Shown in pieces: positions 1 to 5,889 of a stretch of 23,973 nucleotides of DNA. The notes under the pieces are model-generated. The model did not search any database and was not told the origin of the DNA. It worked only from the letters and a program-made list of their open reading frames with translations. This DNA is from an uncultured Collinsella sp. (GTDB taxonomy: Bacteria; Actinomycetota; Coriobacteriia; Coriobacteriales; Coriobacteriaceae): NCBI GenBank assembly GCA_900540995.1, contig UQHO01000033.1, positions 1 through 23,973 of the forward strand, written 5' to 3'. The stretch's first letter is position 1. Each line of letters begins with the position of its first letter. The position numbers and the translations under genes were made by a program.

Positions 1-47
1 GCTCGACGCTGCGCGGGCCGCATTTGGACAATCTGACGTTCAACTTC

Positions 48-83
48 AAGGGCGCGACCAGAAGGTCAGCGCCCTTTCGTTTC
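48..83 (+). terminator. Rho-independent terminator of an upstream gene
   Basis: The arms AAGGGCGC-GACC and GGTC-A-GCGCCCTT pair around an AGAA loop with one bulged A, followed by TTTCGTTTC. It lies 12 bases after a frame-1 TGA, which suits the end of a plus-strand gene outside the window. Confidence 0.6.
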
Positions 84-153
84 ACGTCACCTTGCCTCAA
101 ATGCGACCCGCTCGCTGTCCGTCCTCTGCCTGCGGCGTTGTCTTGCCCCGGAT

Positions 154-185
154 GCGGCAGTTAGGGACGTTCCTTTTCTGCCGGC
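154..185. repeat. GGGAC-loop hairpin, degenerate copy
   Basis: The arms GCGGCAG (154-160) and CTGCCGGC (178-185) pair imperfectly around a loop containing GGGACGTTCC. A second motif, GGGACACTCC, follows at 191-200 without clear arms. The loop motif recurs in the hairpins at 202-234, 9764-9808 and 23866-23902, whose arms are unrelated to each other. Confidence 0.4.
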
Positions 186-201
186 AGCTTGGGACACTCC
201 T

Positions 202-234
202 TGTAGTCATTGGGGACGTTCTTAAACGACTACA
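202..234. repeat. GGGAC-loop hairpin
   Basis: Seven-base perfect arms TGTAGTC (202-208) and GACTACA (228-234) enclose a loop containing GGGGACGTTC. The architecture matches the other GGGAC-loop hairpins in this window, but the arm sequence is unrelated to theirs. Confidence 0.45.
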
Positions 235-241
235 TAGAACA

Positions 242-303
242 AGAGTGGATGATCTCCCGGTTTGAGCCTGCATTCAAGCTCAAAGTGGGAGATCATCCAC
301 TCT
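242..303. repeat. 62-nt long palindrome downstream of pdxT
   Basis: A perfect 17-bp outer stem (242-258 with 287-303, beginning AGAGTGGATGATCTCCC) is followed by a G-T wobble, one G-G mismatch and a further 7-bp stem TTTGAGC/GCTCAAA (261-267 with 278-284) around a 10-base loop. It lies 24 bases beyond the pdxT stop codon on the minus strand. It has no T-tract on either side, so it is not a classical rho-independent terminator. It could be a REP-like element or an mRNA 3'-end stabiliser. Confidence 0.7.
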
Positions 304-327
304 CGTTTCGTTTGTTGATTTCGATGC

Positions 328-915
328 CTACATTTGTAGGAACAGTTCGTGGAGGCGGGTATCGTCGTCGAGCTCGGGGTGGAAGGTTACGCCGAGCTGG
401 TTGCCCTGACGGGCGGCGACAATACGACCGTCGACTTTCGCTAAGGCCTTGGCGTCGCCGTGGACCTCGACGATGCGGGGCGCGCGGATAAACGTCAGCG
501 GCACTTCACCGTCGATGCCGGCTATTTGCCCCTTGGTTCGAAAGCTGCCGAGCTGCCTGCCGTAGGCATTGCGCTCGACAAGTACATCCATGGTTTCCAG
601 ACGCGGCGTGCCCTTATCGTCATGGGCGGCAAGGTCGTGAGCCAGTAGAATCAGGCCGGCGCAGGTGCCCAGGACGGGCATACCTTCAGCGATACGGGCA
701 CGAAGCTCCTCGAGCATGCCCAACTCATCAAGCAGCTTCCCTTGAACGGTAGACTCGCCGCCGGGAAGTACCAGACGGTCAAAGTCCTGCTTCAAATCAG
801 CCGCCTGCCTCAGCTCAATACAGTGTGCGCCAAGCTCGAATAGTCTTGCCTCGTGCTCGGCAAATGCGCCTTGGACCGCCAGCACGGCGACCGTTTGGTC
901 TGCATAATCGCTCAT
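328..915 (-). CDS. pdxT: PdxT, glutaminase subunit of PLP synthase
   Basis: This is the class I glutamine amidotransferase subunit of the PdxS/PdxT complex. It hydrolyses glutamine and channels ammonia to PdxS for pyridoxal 5'-phosphate synthesis in the cytoplasm. The 195-residue protein has the family length. Visible motifs are GGEST at 52-56, the nucleophile Cys85 in GTCAGL, the RNAYGRQ segment at 115-121, and the His179/Glu181 pair in TFHPEL completing the triad. The ATG is preceded by AAAGGA at good spacing. It follows pdxS by 20 bases on the same strand, so the two are almost certainly co-transcribed. Known of the family: PdxT is active only when bound to PdxS. No disruption is seen. Confidence 0.96.
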   Translation of the reverse strand: MSDYADQTVAVLAVQGAFAEHEARLFELGAHCIELRQAADLKQDFDRLVLPGGESTVQGKLLDELGMLEELRARIAEGMPVLGTCAGLILLAHDLAAHDDKGTPRLETMDVLVERNAYGRQLGSFRTKGQIAGIDGEVPLTFIRAPRIVEVHGDAKALAKVDGRIVAARQGNQLGVTFHPELDDDTRLHELFLQM

Positions 916-935
916 GTGCGATCCTTTCTGCCGGA

Positions 936-1826
936 CTAGCGTCCGCGCTCCTCCATGATGATTTCGATCTCGTCGGCGTTGATGCCCACCATGGCCTCGC
1001 CCAGGTCCTCCGAAAGCTCGGCGATGAGCTTGGCATCGGTGAAGTTTGCCACGGCCTTGACGATGGCGGCGGCGCGCTTGGCGGGGTCGCCGCTCTTAAA
1101 GATGCCCGAGCCGACAAAGACGCCCTCGGCGCCCAGTTGCATCATCAGCGCGGCGTCGGCAGGGGTCGCTACGCCGCCGGCGGCAAAGTTCACAACGGGA
1201 AGCTTGCCCGTGGCATGGACCTCGCGCACCAGCTCGACCGGAACCTGCAGTTGCTTGGCTGCCTCAAAGAGCTCATCATCGCGCAGGGCAACAACGTCGC
1301 GGATTTGCTTTTGGATCTTGCGCATGTGGCGCACGGCCTGGACCACGTCGCCCGTGCCCGGCTCGCCCTTGGTGCGAATCATCGTGGCGCCCTCGGCAAC
1401 ACGGCGCAGCGCCTCGCCCAGATCGCGGGCGCCGCAGACAAACGGGACGTCAAACTGGGTCTTGTCGATGTGATAGACGTCATCGGCAGGGGAGAGAACC
1501 TCGGACTCGTCGATGTAATCGATCTCGATAGCCTGCAGGACCTGCGCCTCGACAATGTGACCGATGCGGCACTTGGCCATAACAGGGATGGAGACGGCCT
1601 CTTGGATGCCCTTGATCATCTTGGGGTCGCTCATGCGCGAGACGCCGCCTGCGGCACGGATGTCGGCCGGGATGCGCTCGAGTGCCATGACGGCGCAGGC
1701 GCCTGCCTCCTCGGCGATGCGTGCCTGCTCGGGCGTGGTGACGTCCATGATGACGCCGCCCTTGAGCATCTGCGCGAGTTCGCGATTGAGTTTGACGCGA
1801 TCGGCCTTGCTGGTCTGTTCTGCCAT
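936..1826 (-). CDS. pdxS: PdxS, PLP synthase catalytic subunit
   Basis: PdxS is a TIM-barrel enzyme that condenses ribose 5-phosphate, glyceraldehyde 3-phosphate and ammonia into pyridoxal 5'-phosphate; it forms a dodecamer decorated by PdxT. The protein has 296 residues from the chosen ATG, the usual length. The two catalytic lysines are visible as Lys85 in PVMAKCRIGH and Lys153 in MIRTKGEPGTG, with the phosphate-binding NFAAGG and FVGSGIF loops nearer the end. I chose the ATG at 1826 because AAGGGAGC sits just upstream and the protein then begins as family members do; a longer reading to 1868 adds 14 atypical residues. It is the first gene of the pdxS-pdxT operon and is divergent from the MocR regulator. 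Confidence 0.97.
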   Translation of the reverse strand: MAEQTSKADRVKLNRELAQMLKGGVIMDVTTPEQARIAEEAGACAVMALERIPADIRAAGGVSRMSDPKMIKGIQEAVSIPVMAKCRIGHIVEAQVLQAIEIDYIDESEVLSPADDVYHIDKTQFDVPFVCGARDLGEALRRVAEGATMIRTKGEPGTGDVVQAVRHMRKIQKQIRDVVALRDDELFEAAKQLQVPVELVREVHATGKLPVVNFAAGGVATPADAALMMQLGAEGVFVGSGIFKSGDPAKRAAAIVKAVANFTDAKLIAELSEDLGEAMVGINADEIEIIMEERGR

Positions 1827-1971
1827 GGTTGCTCCCTTGGTTGGCATGTGCATTGCTTGACGGAACATCCTATCGGGGAGCTGGGTATGGCAAAATACTC
1901 AGTTTTCGAGATAATAATAATGTCAGCCTAATACCAGATTGAACAGCTCGATAAGGTCAGGTGGCAAACTC
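1827..1971. promoter_or_regulatory. Divergent pdxST / pdxR control region
   Basis: This 145-bp AT-richer gap separates pdxST from the divergent MocR regulator and should hold both promoters. On the minus strand two imperfect direct repeats are visible, AATCTGGTATTAGGC (rc of 1926-1940) and AAACTGAGTATTTTGCC (rc of 1889-1905), about 36 bases apart. A possible pdxS -10 element, TAGGAT (rc of 1867-1872), has a poor -35 region 17 bases upstream, adjoining the nearer repeat. MocR activators such as PdxR are known to bind spaced direct repeats, so these are candidate operators. This is inference. Confidence 0.4.
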
Positions 1972-3408
1972 ATGCTTGACTACAATTTGGAAAAACGCGG
2001 CGAAGCATCGCTTTATGAGTATGTTTACCAGCAAATTCGAGATGATATTGTTGCTGGACGTATTGTGGCGGGGGAGCATCTTCCGTCTAAGCGCGCCTTT
2101 GCCAGTCATCTGGGAATCAGTGTCATTACCATCGAGAATGCATATAGCCAGTTACTTGCCGAGGGCTATATTTGCTCAATGCCGCGTCGTGGCTACTACG
2201 CTTGCAAGCTTCCGGATGCACCGGTTTTGCCTTTGGCTTCGCAGGGCATCGACCGAGATACCGTCTCTGTGGGCCTCAGCGCGCATGATGTCAACGGACA
2301 GGTCGAGCTGTTCGATGCACTTTCTCCTTCCGCTTTGGAGGCGGCGCGGCTTTGGCAAAGCGCACTACGGGCGACGCTGGCATCCGAAGATGAGCGCGAA
2401 ATCTTTTCGCCCGCACCGGCGCAGGGCACCGCTCGGCTGCGACGCGCAATTGCTCACCATCTGCGTGGGACAAGGGGCATGAATGTCGACCCCAACAACA
2501 TTGTTATCGGTGCAGGCGCCCAGCTGCTCGATACCATGTTGGTTCAGTTGCTTGGCGCTGACAAGGTGTATGCTGTTGAGGACCCGGGCTATTTGCGTCT
2601 GACGCGCATCTATCAGGCTATGGGCTGCCAAGTTCGACATATCCCGTTGGATGATGAGGGCGTGGACTTGAGCGCTCTGCAGAAAACTGGGACCGATGTC
2701 CTTCATCTGATGCCGTCCCATCAGTATCCGACCGGCCTTGTGACGAGCATTGCGCGTCGCTATGCGCTTCTGAGCTGGGCCGCCGAGCGACCAGGTCGAT
2801 ATCTCATCGAAGATGACTTTGATTGTGAGTTTCGCCTTGCCGGCAAGCCGATTCCCGCGCTTGCGTCGATCGATGCCGCCCAGTCGGTTATCTACACCAA
2901 CACATTTTCGAAGAGCGTGTCATCGGCGTTGCGTCTAGCATACATGGTGTTGCCCGATGAGCTAATGGAGCGGTTTAGGCGCAACCTTGGTTTCTACGCC
3001 TCGTCGGTGAGCTCTGTTGACCAGGTTGCTTTGGCGCGTTTGCTGGAATCGGGTGATTACGAGCGGCATGTGAACCGTGTGCGCGTTCGTGCTCGCGAGG
3101 CGCGTGATGGCCTAGCGGCGCTTGTACGGAAAGCGTTTCCGGCAGGGGAAGTCTCGATCGAACACGCAGACGCGGGCCTTTACTGCACCGTGGTTGCGGA
3201 GCGTAGAACGGGCGGAAGCTCTTTTGCGCAGGCTCTCACGCGCTCGAATATCCCATTTATCGATATCAGTGACTGTTTTTGGTGTGCCGATGGTGCGTCT
3301 GCCCCTGAAGACTCAACTAAAATTCTTGTCCAGTATGACGATTTGGGTCCAAAAGCGCTTAACGCCTTGGAAGTACAGCTAATGGGGGGCACTCTGCAAT
3401 CTAAGTGA
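1972..3408 (+). CDS. pdxR: MocR-family regulator, probable PdxR
   Basis: This is a fusion of a GntR-type winged helix (about residues 12-78) with a fold-type I aminotransferase domain (about 110-478), the MocR architecture. PLP-domain marks are DPGY at 204-207, SHQYPTG at 249-255, EDDFDCEFR at 280-288 and the probable Schiff-base Lys314 in TFSKSVSSALRLAY. Family knowledge: PdxR members activate pdxST and sense PLP. The divergent position next to pdxST supports that role, but other MocR proteins control GABA or taurine genes. The ATG at 1972 has AGGTGG seven bases upstream; an earlier TTG at 1939 lacks such support. Its TGA stop lies inside the left arm of repeat copy 1. Base composition is less GC-rich than pdxS. 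Confidence 0.88.
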   Translation: MLDYNLEKRGEASLYEYVYQQIRDDIVAGRIVAGEHLPSKRAFASHLGISVITIENAYSQLLAEGYICSMPRRGYYACKLPDAPVLPLASQGIDRDTVSVGLSAHDVNGQVELFDALSPSALEAARLWQSALRATLASEDEREIFSPAPAQGTARLRRAIAHHLRGTRGMNVDPNNIVIGAGAQLLDTMLVQLLGADKVYAVEDPGYLRLTRIYQAMGCQVRHIPLDDEGVDLSALQKTGTDVLHLMPSHQYPTGLVTSIARRYALLSWAAERPGRYLIEDDFDCEFRLAGKPIPALASIDAAQSVIYTNTFSKSVSSALRLAYMVLPDELMERFRRNLGFYASSVSSVDQVALARLLESGDYERHVNRVRVRAREARDGLAALVRKAFPAGEVSIEHADAGLYCTVVAERRTGGSSFAQALTRSNIPFIDISDCFWCADGASAPEDSTKILVQYDDLGPKALNALEVQLMGGTLQSK

Positions 3409-3521
3409 GTAGACTTTTGGCACTTTGGCGAGCAGGCAGTTTTGTAGCAAGCTATCTACCTGCGGTTTTGAAAAGCAGGATGACCGGCCTGCTCGGGATA
3501 TTCAAAAAAGTCTACTCACTT
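3403..3521. repeat. 119-nt hairpin repeat, copy 1
   Basis: The terminal inverted repeat AAGTGAGTAGACTTTT (3403-3418) matches its complement at 3506-3521 perfectly over 16 bp. In element numbering, positions 27-35 pair with 85-93 in exact register (i+j=120). The centre carries CAAG at 46-49 and CCTGCG at 57-62; in this copy CCTGC (57-61) can also pair with GCAGG (73-77). Position 26 faces 94 as a G-G mismatch. The left arm contains the TGA stop of pdxR. There is no T-tract after the hairpin. Copies 2 (4822-4940) and 3 (14526-14644) have exactly the same length. Confidence 0.9.
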
Positions 3522-3703
3522 GCCGCGCAAAGCTTCTACATGAGAAAAAATGGGGTTTTCAACAGGGTTTCGTCCAGCTCTTGGCAAGCTTTTGGCCAGT
3601 TGGGGAGGGCTGTTGAAAACTTGGCAGTCCGTTCGGCGCCATTTTTGGTGCGTTCGCGCCAATGCGTGACTAACTGGGTTGAAATTCGTGTTTTCCTGTG
3701 CCT
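3522..3703. other. Leader region of nuclease-like gene with inverted and direct repeats
   Basis: This stretch lies between repeat copy 1 and the nuclease-like gene. An 11-bp perfect inverted repeat GTTTTCAACAG / CTGTTGAAAAC (3555-3565 and 3610-3620) encloses 44 bases that contain TTGGCAAGCTTTTGGC. Further on, GTTCGGCGCCA (3631-3641) is echoed by GTTCGCGCCA (3652-3661), an imperfect direct repeat 21 bases apart. I see no gene and no clear Shine-Dalgarno sequence before the next start. Confidence 0.5.
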
Positions 3704-4831
3704 ATGAAGGATCTACTTTGTGACATATCGGCTTTTAGGTACTGGCGTTTGCCTCCTCAAGTCCGCGCTTTGTGTCCGCCGCTTCCACGACCGGAAGAAG
3801 ACCGGCAGCGATATGATCTCGCCCGCAACCCGACGGCTGCGGTCGCGCTCGGTTTTCCGTTGCATACATTGGTTCGGACGAGAAACAAACGGACTTGTCC
3901 TGCCAGCATTAGGCAGCGGCTGTTTCTTGGTGAGCTCCCCAGGGAATCCGTGCTGGAAACGGAGCATGGATTTTTGATTACGTCTCCTCTACTGACGGCA
4001 TTCATCATGTCACGGCATCTGACGGATCTTCAGCTTCTTTTGGTATTGGCGGAGATGTGCGGCTTGTTTGCGGTGTGTGCCCTGCCGGCGTTACTTGAGA
4101 CGGAGCTTTCGCGTGCAATTGATTCGGGTGCGATTTCGACAACGTTCGGTTGGGCGCGCTGCCCGTCCGAGGACGGCACCGCCTCAAATTTATGGCGTCG
4201 AGACGCTTTGGTTTTGGGCGGAGACCTTGACCGTTTTTGTTCAGATGTTTGTGGGATGCGTTACGGCAATAGATTTATGGCGGTATCGCAACTCGTTCCA
4301 TTGGGTGCCGCGTCGCCTTTTGAGGTCGAGGCGTATTTGCTACTTGCACTGCCGCGATCCCTGGGAGGCGAAGGTTTTTGCGGCATAGAGCTTAATGTTG
4401 AAGTGATGCTAAACACAAGTGCTCGAGCGATTGTGGGAAAGTCCCGTGTATATATCGACCTACTTCTTTCTTCACCGGACGGTAGGCGACAGGTGGCCAT
4501 TGAATGTCAGGGAAAGGCCTCGCACGGACGCGCAGGGGATGGCTTGCGTGACGCTGACCGCATGACGGCCCTTCAGGCCATGGGCTACGATGTACTTCTC
4601 CTGACACACAGACAGATATCCGATGAGGGTAGATTCCGCGCGATCGTTAAGACCGTATGCAGGATGCTCGATGCTGAATATCGCGATAAAAGCTCAGATG
4701 AGCAAAGGGCTGAGACATTACTTCGGTCTGAACTATTCGTTGACTGGACAAAATTGGGAGTAATTGACGGAAAGATGCCCGTTAGACACAAAACAGTTCG
4801 ATCGTGGACGGCTGCGGTTCTAAGTGAGTAG
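3704..4831 (+). CDS. Nuclease-like protein, PD-(D/E)XK (DUF559/Vsr-like) C-terminal domain
   Basis: I do not recognise a named gene. The 375-residue protein has an N-terminal half beginning MKDLLCDISAFRYWRL, with a TSPLLTAFIMSRHL stretch near 93-106, that recalls AbiEi-like proteins. The C-terminal part (about 205-325) looks like a Vsr/DUF559-type nuclease: Glu208, Asp252 in VYIDLLL, Glu267-x-Gln269-x-Lys271 in IECQGKASH, then DADRMTALQAMGYDVLLL. These would be the acidic metal ligands of a PD-(D/E)XK site. The start is uncertain: ATG 3704 or GTG 3698, neither with a good ribosome site; an in-frame TGA at 3680 excludes longer forms. The gene is bracketed by two copies of the 119-nt repeat, and its TAG stop lies inside copy 2. 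Base composition is visibly poorer in GC than most neighbours, which suggests acquisition by transfer. Confidence 0.75.
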   Translation: MKDLLCDISAFRYWRLPPQVRALCPPLPRPEEDRQRYDLARNPTAAVALGFPLHTLVRTRNKRTCPASIRQRLFLGELPRESVLETEHGFLITSPLLTAFIMSRHLTDLQLLLVLAEMCGLFAVCALPALLETELSRAIDSGAISTTFGWARCPSEDGTASNLWRRDALVLGGDLDRFCSDVCGMRYGNRFMAVSQLVPLGAASPFEVEAYLLLALPRSLGGEGFCGIELNVEVMLNTSARAIVGKSRVYIDLLLSSPDGRRQVAIECQGKASHGRAGDGLRDADRMTALQAMGYDVLLLTHRQISDEGRFRAIVKTVCRMLDAEYRDKSSDEQRAETLLRSELFVDWTKLGVIDGKMPVRHKTVRSWTAAVLSE

Positions 4832-4942
4832 ACTTTTGGCTTGATGGCGACCAGGCCGTTTTGAAACAAGTCATTTCCCTGCGACTTTATAAAGCAATAC
4901 GGATGGTCTGCTCGGCAAGTTTCGAAAAGTCTACTCACTTAG
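4820..4942. repeat. 119-nt hairpin repeat, copy 2
   Basis: The core 4822-4940 is exactly 119 nt, with a perfect 16-bp terminal inverted repeat AAGTGAGTAGACTTTT extended by CT/AG to 18 bp here. The inner stem (element positions 27-36 with 84-93) pairs in register apart from one C-C mismatch at 30/90, with G-T at 34/86. CAAG (46-49), CCTGCG (57-62) and the G26-G94 mismatch are kept. The TAG stop of the nuclease-like gene falls at 4829-4831 in the left arm. Between stem and centre the sequence differs from copies 1 and 3. Confidence 0.9.
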
Positions 4943-5006
4943 TTTTTGACGAGAGACCGATGCCGAAGATAGCTCTATTTCAGGGCGTTAACGAGTCCTC
5001 GAGACA

Positions 5007-5038
5007 CAAAAAGGCCCGAACCAATACGGTCCGGGCCT
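5007..5038 (-). terminator. Rubrerythrin terminator
   Basis: Read on the minus strand, AGGCCCGGACC pairs with GGTTCGGGCCT around a GTATT loop and is followed by a T-tract (the A run at 5008-5012). It lies 35 bases beyond the rubrerythrin stop codon. It is a strong canonical terminator. Confidence 0.85.
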
Positions 5039-5072
5039 CATCGAGCTAGAGGTTATGTCTCAAGCGGTTGGC

Positions 5073-5633
5073 TTAGCCAAAGTAGCGCTTGAGCAGGCCG
5101 GCGAAAGCCTTGCCGTGACGAGCCTCGTCGCGAGCCATCTCGTGCACGGTATCGTGGATGGCATCGAGGCCAGCGGCCTTGGCGCGCTTGGCAAGATCAG
5201 TCTTTCCGGCGGTGGCGCCGTTCTCGGCCTCAACGCGCATCTCGAGGTTCTTCTTGGTGGAGTCGGTCACGACCTCGCCCAGGAGCTCAGCGAACTTGGC
5301 GGCGTGCTCGGCCTCCTCGTGGGCAGCCTTCTCCCAGTACAGGCCGATCTCGGGATAACCCTCGCGATGAGCGACGCGAGCCATGGCCAGGTACATACCG
5401 ACCTCGGAGCACTCGCCCTCAAAGTTGGCGCGCAGGTCGGCAACGATGTCCTCGGAGACGCCCTCCATCTTGGCGACGCCCACGACGTGCTCGGCAGCCC
5501 ACTCGAGCTGGCCCTCCTCCTGCTTCAGGAAACGAGAACCGGGAACGCCGCACTGGGGGCACTTGAAGTCCTCGGGCAGCTGGTCGCCGTCGAACTCTTC
5601 CACATAACCGCAAACGGGGCAAACAAACTTCAT
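5073..5633 (-). CDS. Rubrerythrin, reverse (N-terminal rubredoxin) type
   Basis: This is a peroxide-reducing diiron protein of anaerobes, 186 residues, cytoplasmic. The rubredoxin domain is at the front: Cys5-x2-Cys8 in FVCPVCGYV and Cys25-x2-Cys28 in KCPQCGVPG. The ferritin-like diiron domain follows, with FEGECSEVGMY near 71-81, EEAEHAAKF at 106-114, MRVEAE at 132-137 and DEARHGKAF at 169-177 supplying the glutamate and histidine ligands. Classical rubrerythrins have the rubredoxin at the C-terminus; this order is the 'reverse' type described in clostridia. The ATG at 5633 has AAAGGA upstream; a reading from 5738 would add 35 unlike residues. It is monocistronic, with its own terminator and a predicted promoter. 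Confidence 0.92.
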   Translation of the reverse strand: MKFVCPVCGYVEEFDGDQLPEDFKCPQCGVPGSRFLKQEEGQLEWAAEHVVGVAKMEGVSEDIVADLRANFEGECSEVGMYLAMARVAHREGYPEIGLYWEKAAHEEAEHAAKFAELLGEVVTDSTKKNLEMRVEAENGATAGKTDLAKRAKAAGLDAIHDTVHEMARDEARHGKAFAGLLKRYFG

Positions 5634-5717
5634 GATTCGATCCTTTCGATCGATGGCGATTGTGCGCTCGTCCGGTCCCGTAAGGGCCCTCTCCGGACGT
5701 GCGTCTTGACGAGTTCT

Positions 5718-5745
5718 ATTATCCATAAATGCAACCAAATGTGAA
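5718..5745 (-). promoter_or_regulatory. Predicted rubrerythrin promoter
   Basis: On the minus strand TTCACA (rc of 5740-5745) and GATAAT (rc of 5718-5723) are separated by 16 bases, each one base from consensus. Transcription would start near 5711, giving a leader of about 78 bases. That leader contains the inverted repeat CGTCCGG/CCGGACG, which could form a structure. Confidence 0.5.
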
Positions 5746-5889
5746 GCCTATTAGGAATGATTTTTAATAAAACAATTTCGAGATATGAAGATGTTGATTG
5801 ATTAACGATTGGGAGGCCGTCTGCGATTTTTGCTGAGTACAATCGGGCGAGCAAATGTTGACCTATCAACAAATGAAGGAGTTTCCTTT

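Larger units (their letters stand above)
1..327. other. Non-coding region with terminator and several palindromes
   Basis: I see no convincing gene here. Reading frame 1 reaches a TGA at 34-36, twelve bases before a terminator hairpin, so the first bases may be the end of an upstream plus-strand gene, but eleven codons are too few to identify it. The rest carries three GGGAC motifs (164-173, 191-200, 212-221), two of them in small hairpins, and then a 62-nt palindrome (242-303) that ends 24 bases before the pdxT stop. The region reads like a landing zone for short palindromic repeats. Confidence 0.6.

Noticed and set aside
1..36. C-terminal end of an upstream plus-strand gene
   Set aside because: Frame 1 ends at TGA 34-36 before a terminator, which is suggestive, but eleven codons cannot be identified.
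825..1931. Plus-strand open frame of 368 codons over pdxT/pdxS
   Set aside because: It is a shadow of the well-recognised pdxS and pdxT genes, caused by GC-rich codon use.
3403..3521. The 119-nt repeat as a rho-independent terminator
   Set aside because: No copy has a T-tract after the hairpin on either strand, and the length is fixed at 119 nt.
3405..3707. Short plus-strand frame across repeat copy 1
   Set aside because: It begins within the repeat, overlaps structured non-coding sequence and lacks a ribosome site.
3403..4942. Integron cassette with attC sites
   Set aside because: The repeat-gene-repeat layout and imperfect palindromes recall attC, but the ends lack the RYYYAAC/GTTRRRY core sites and no integrase is present.
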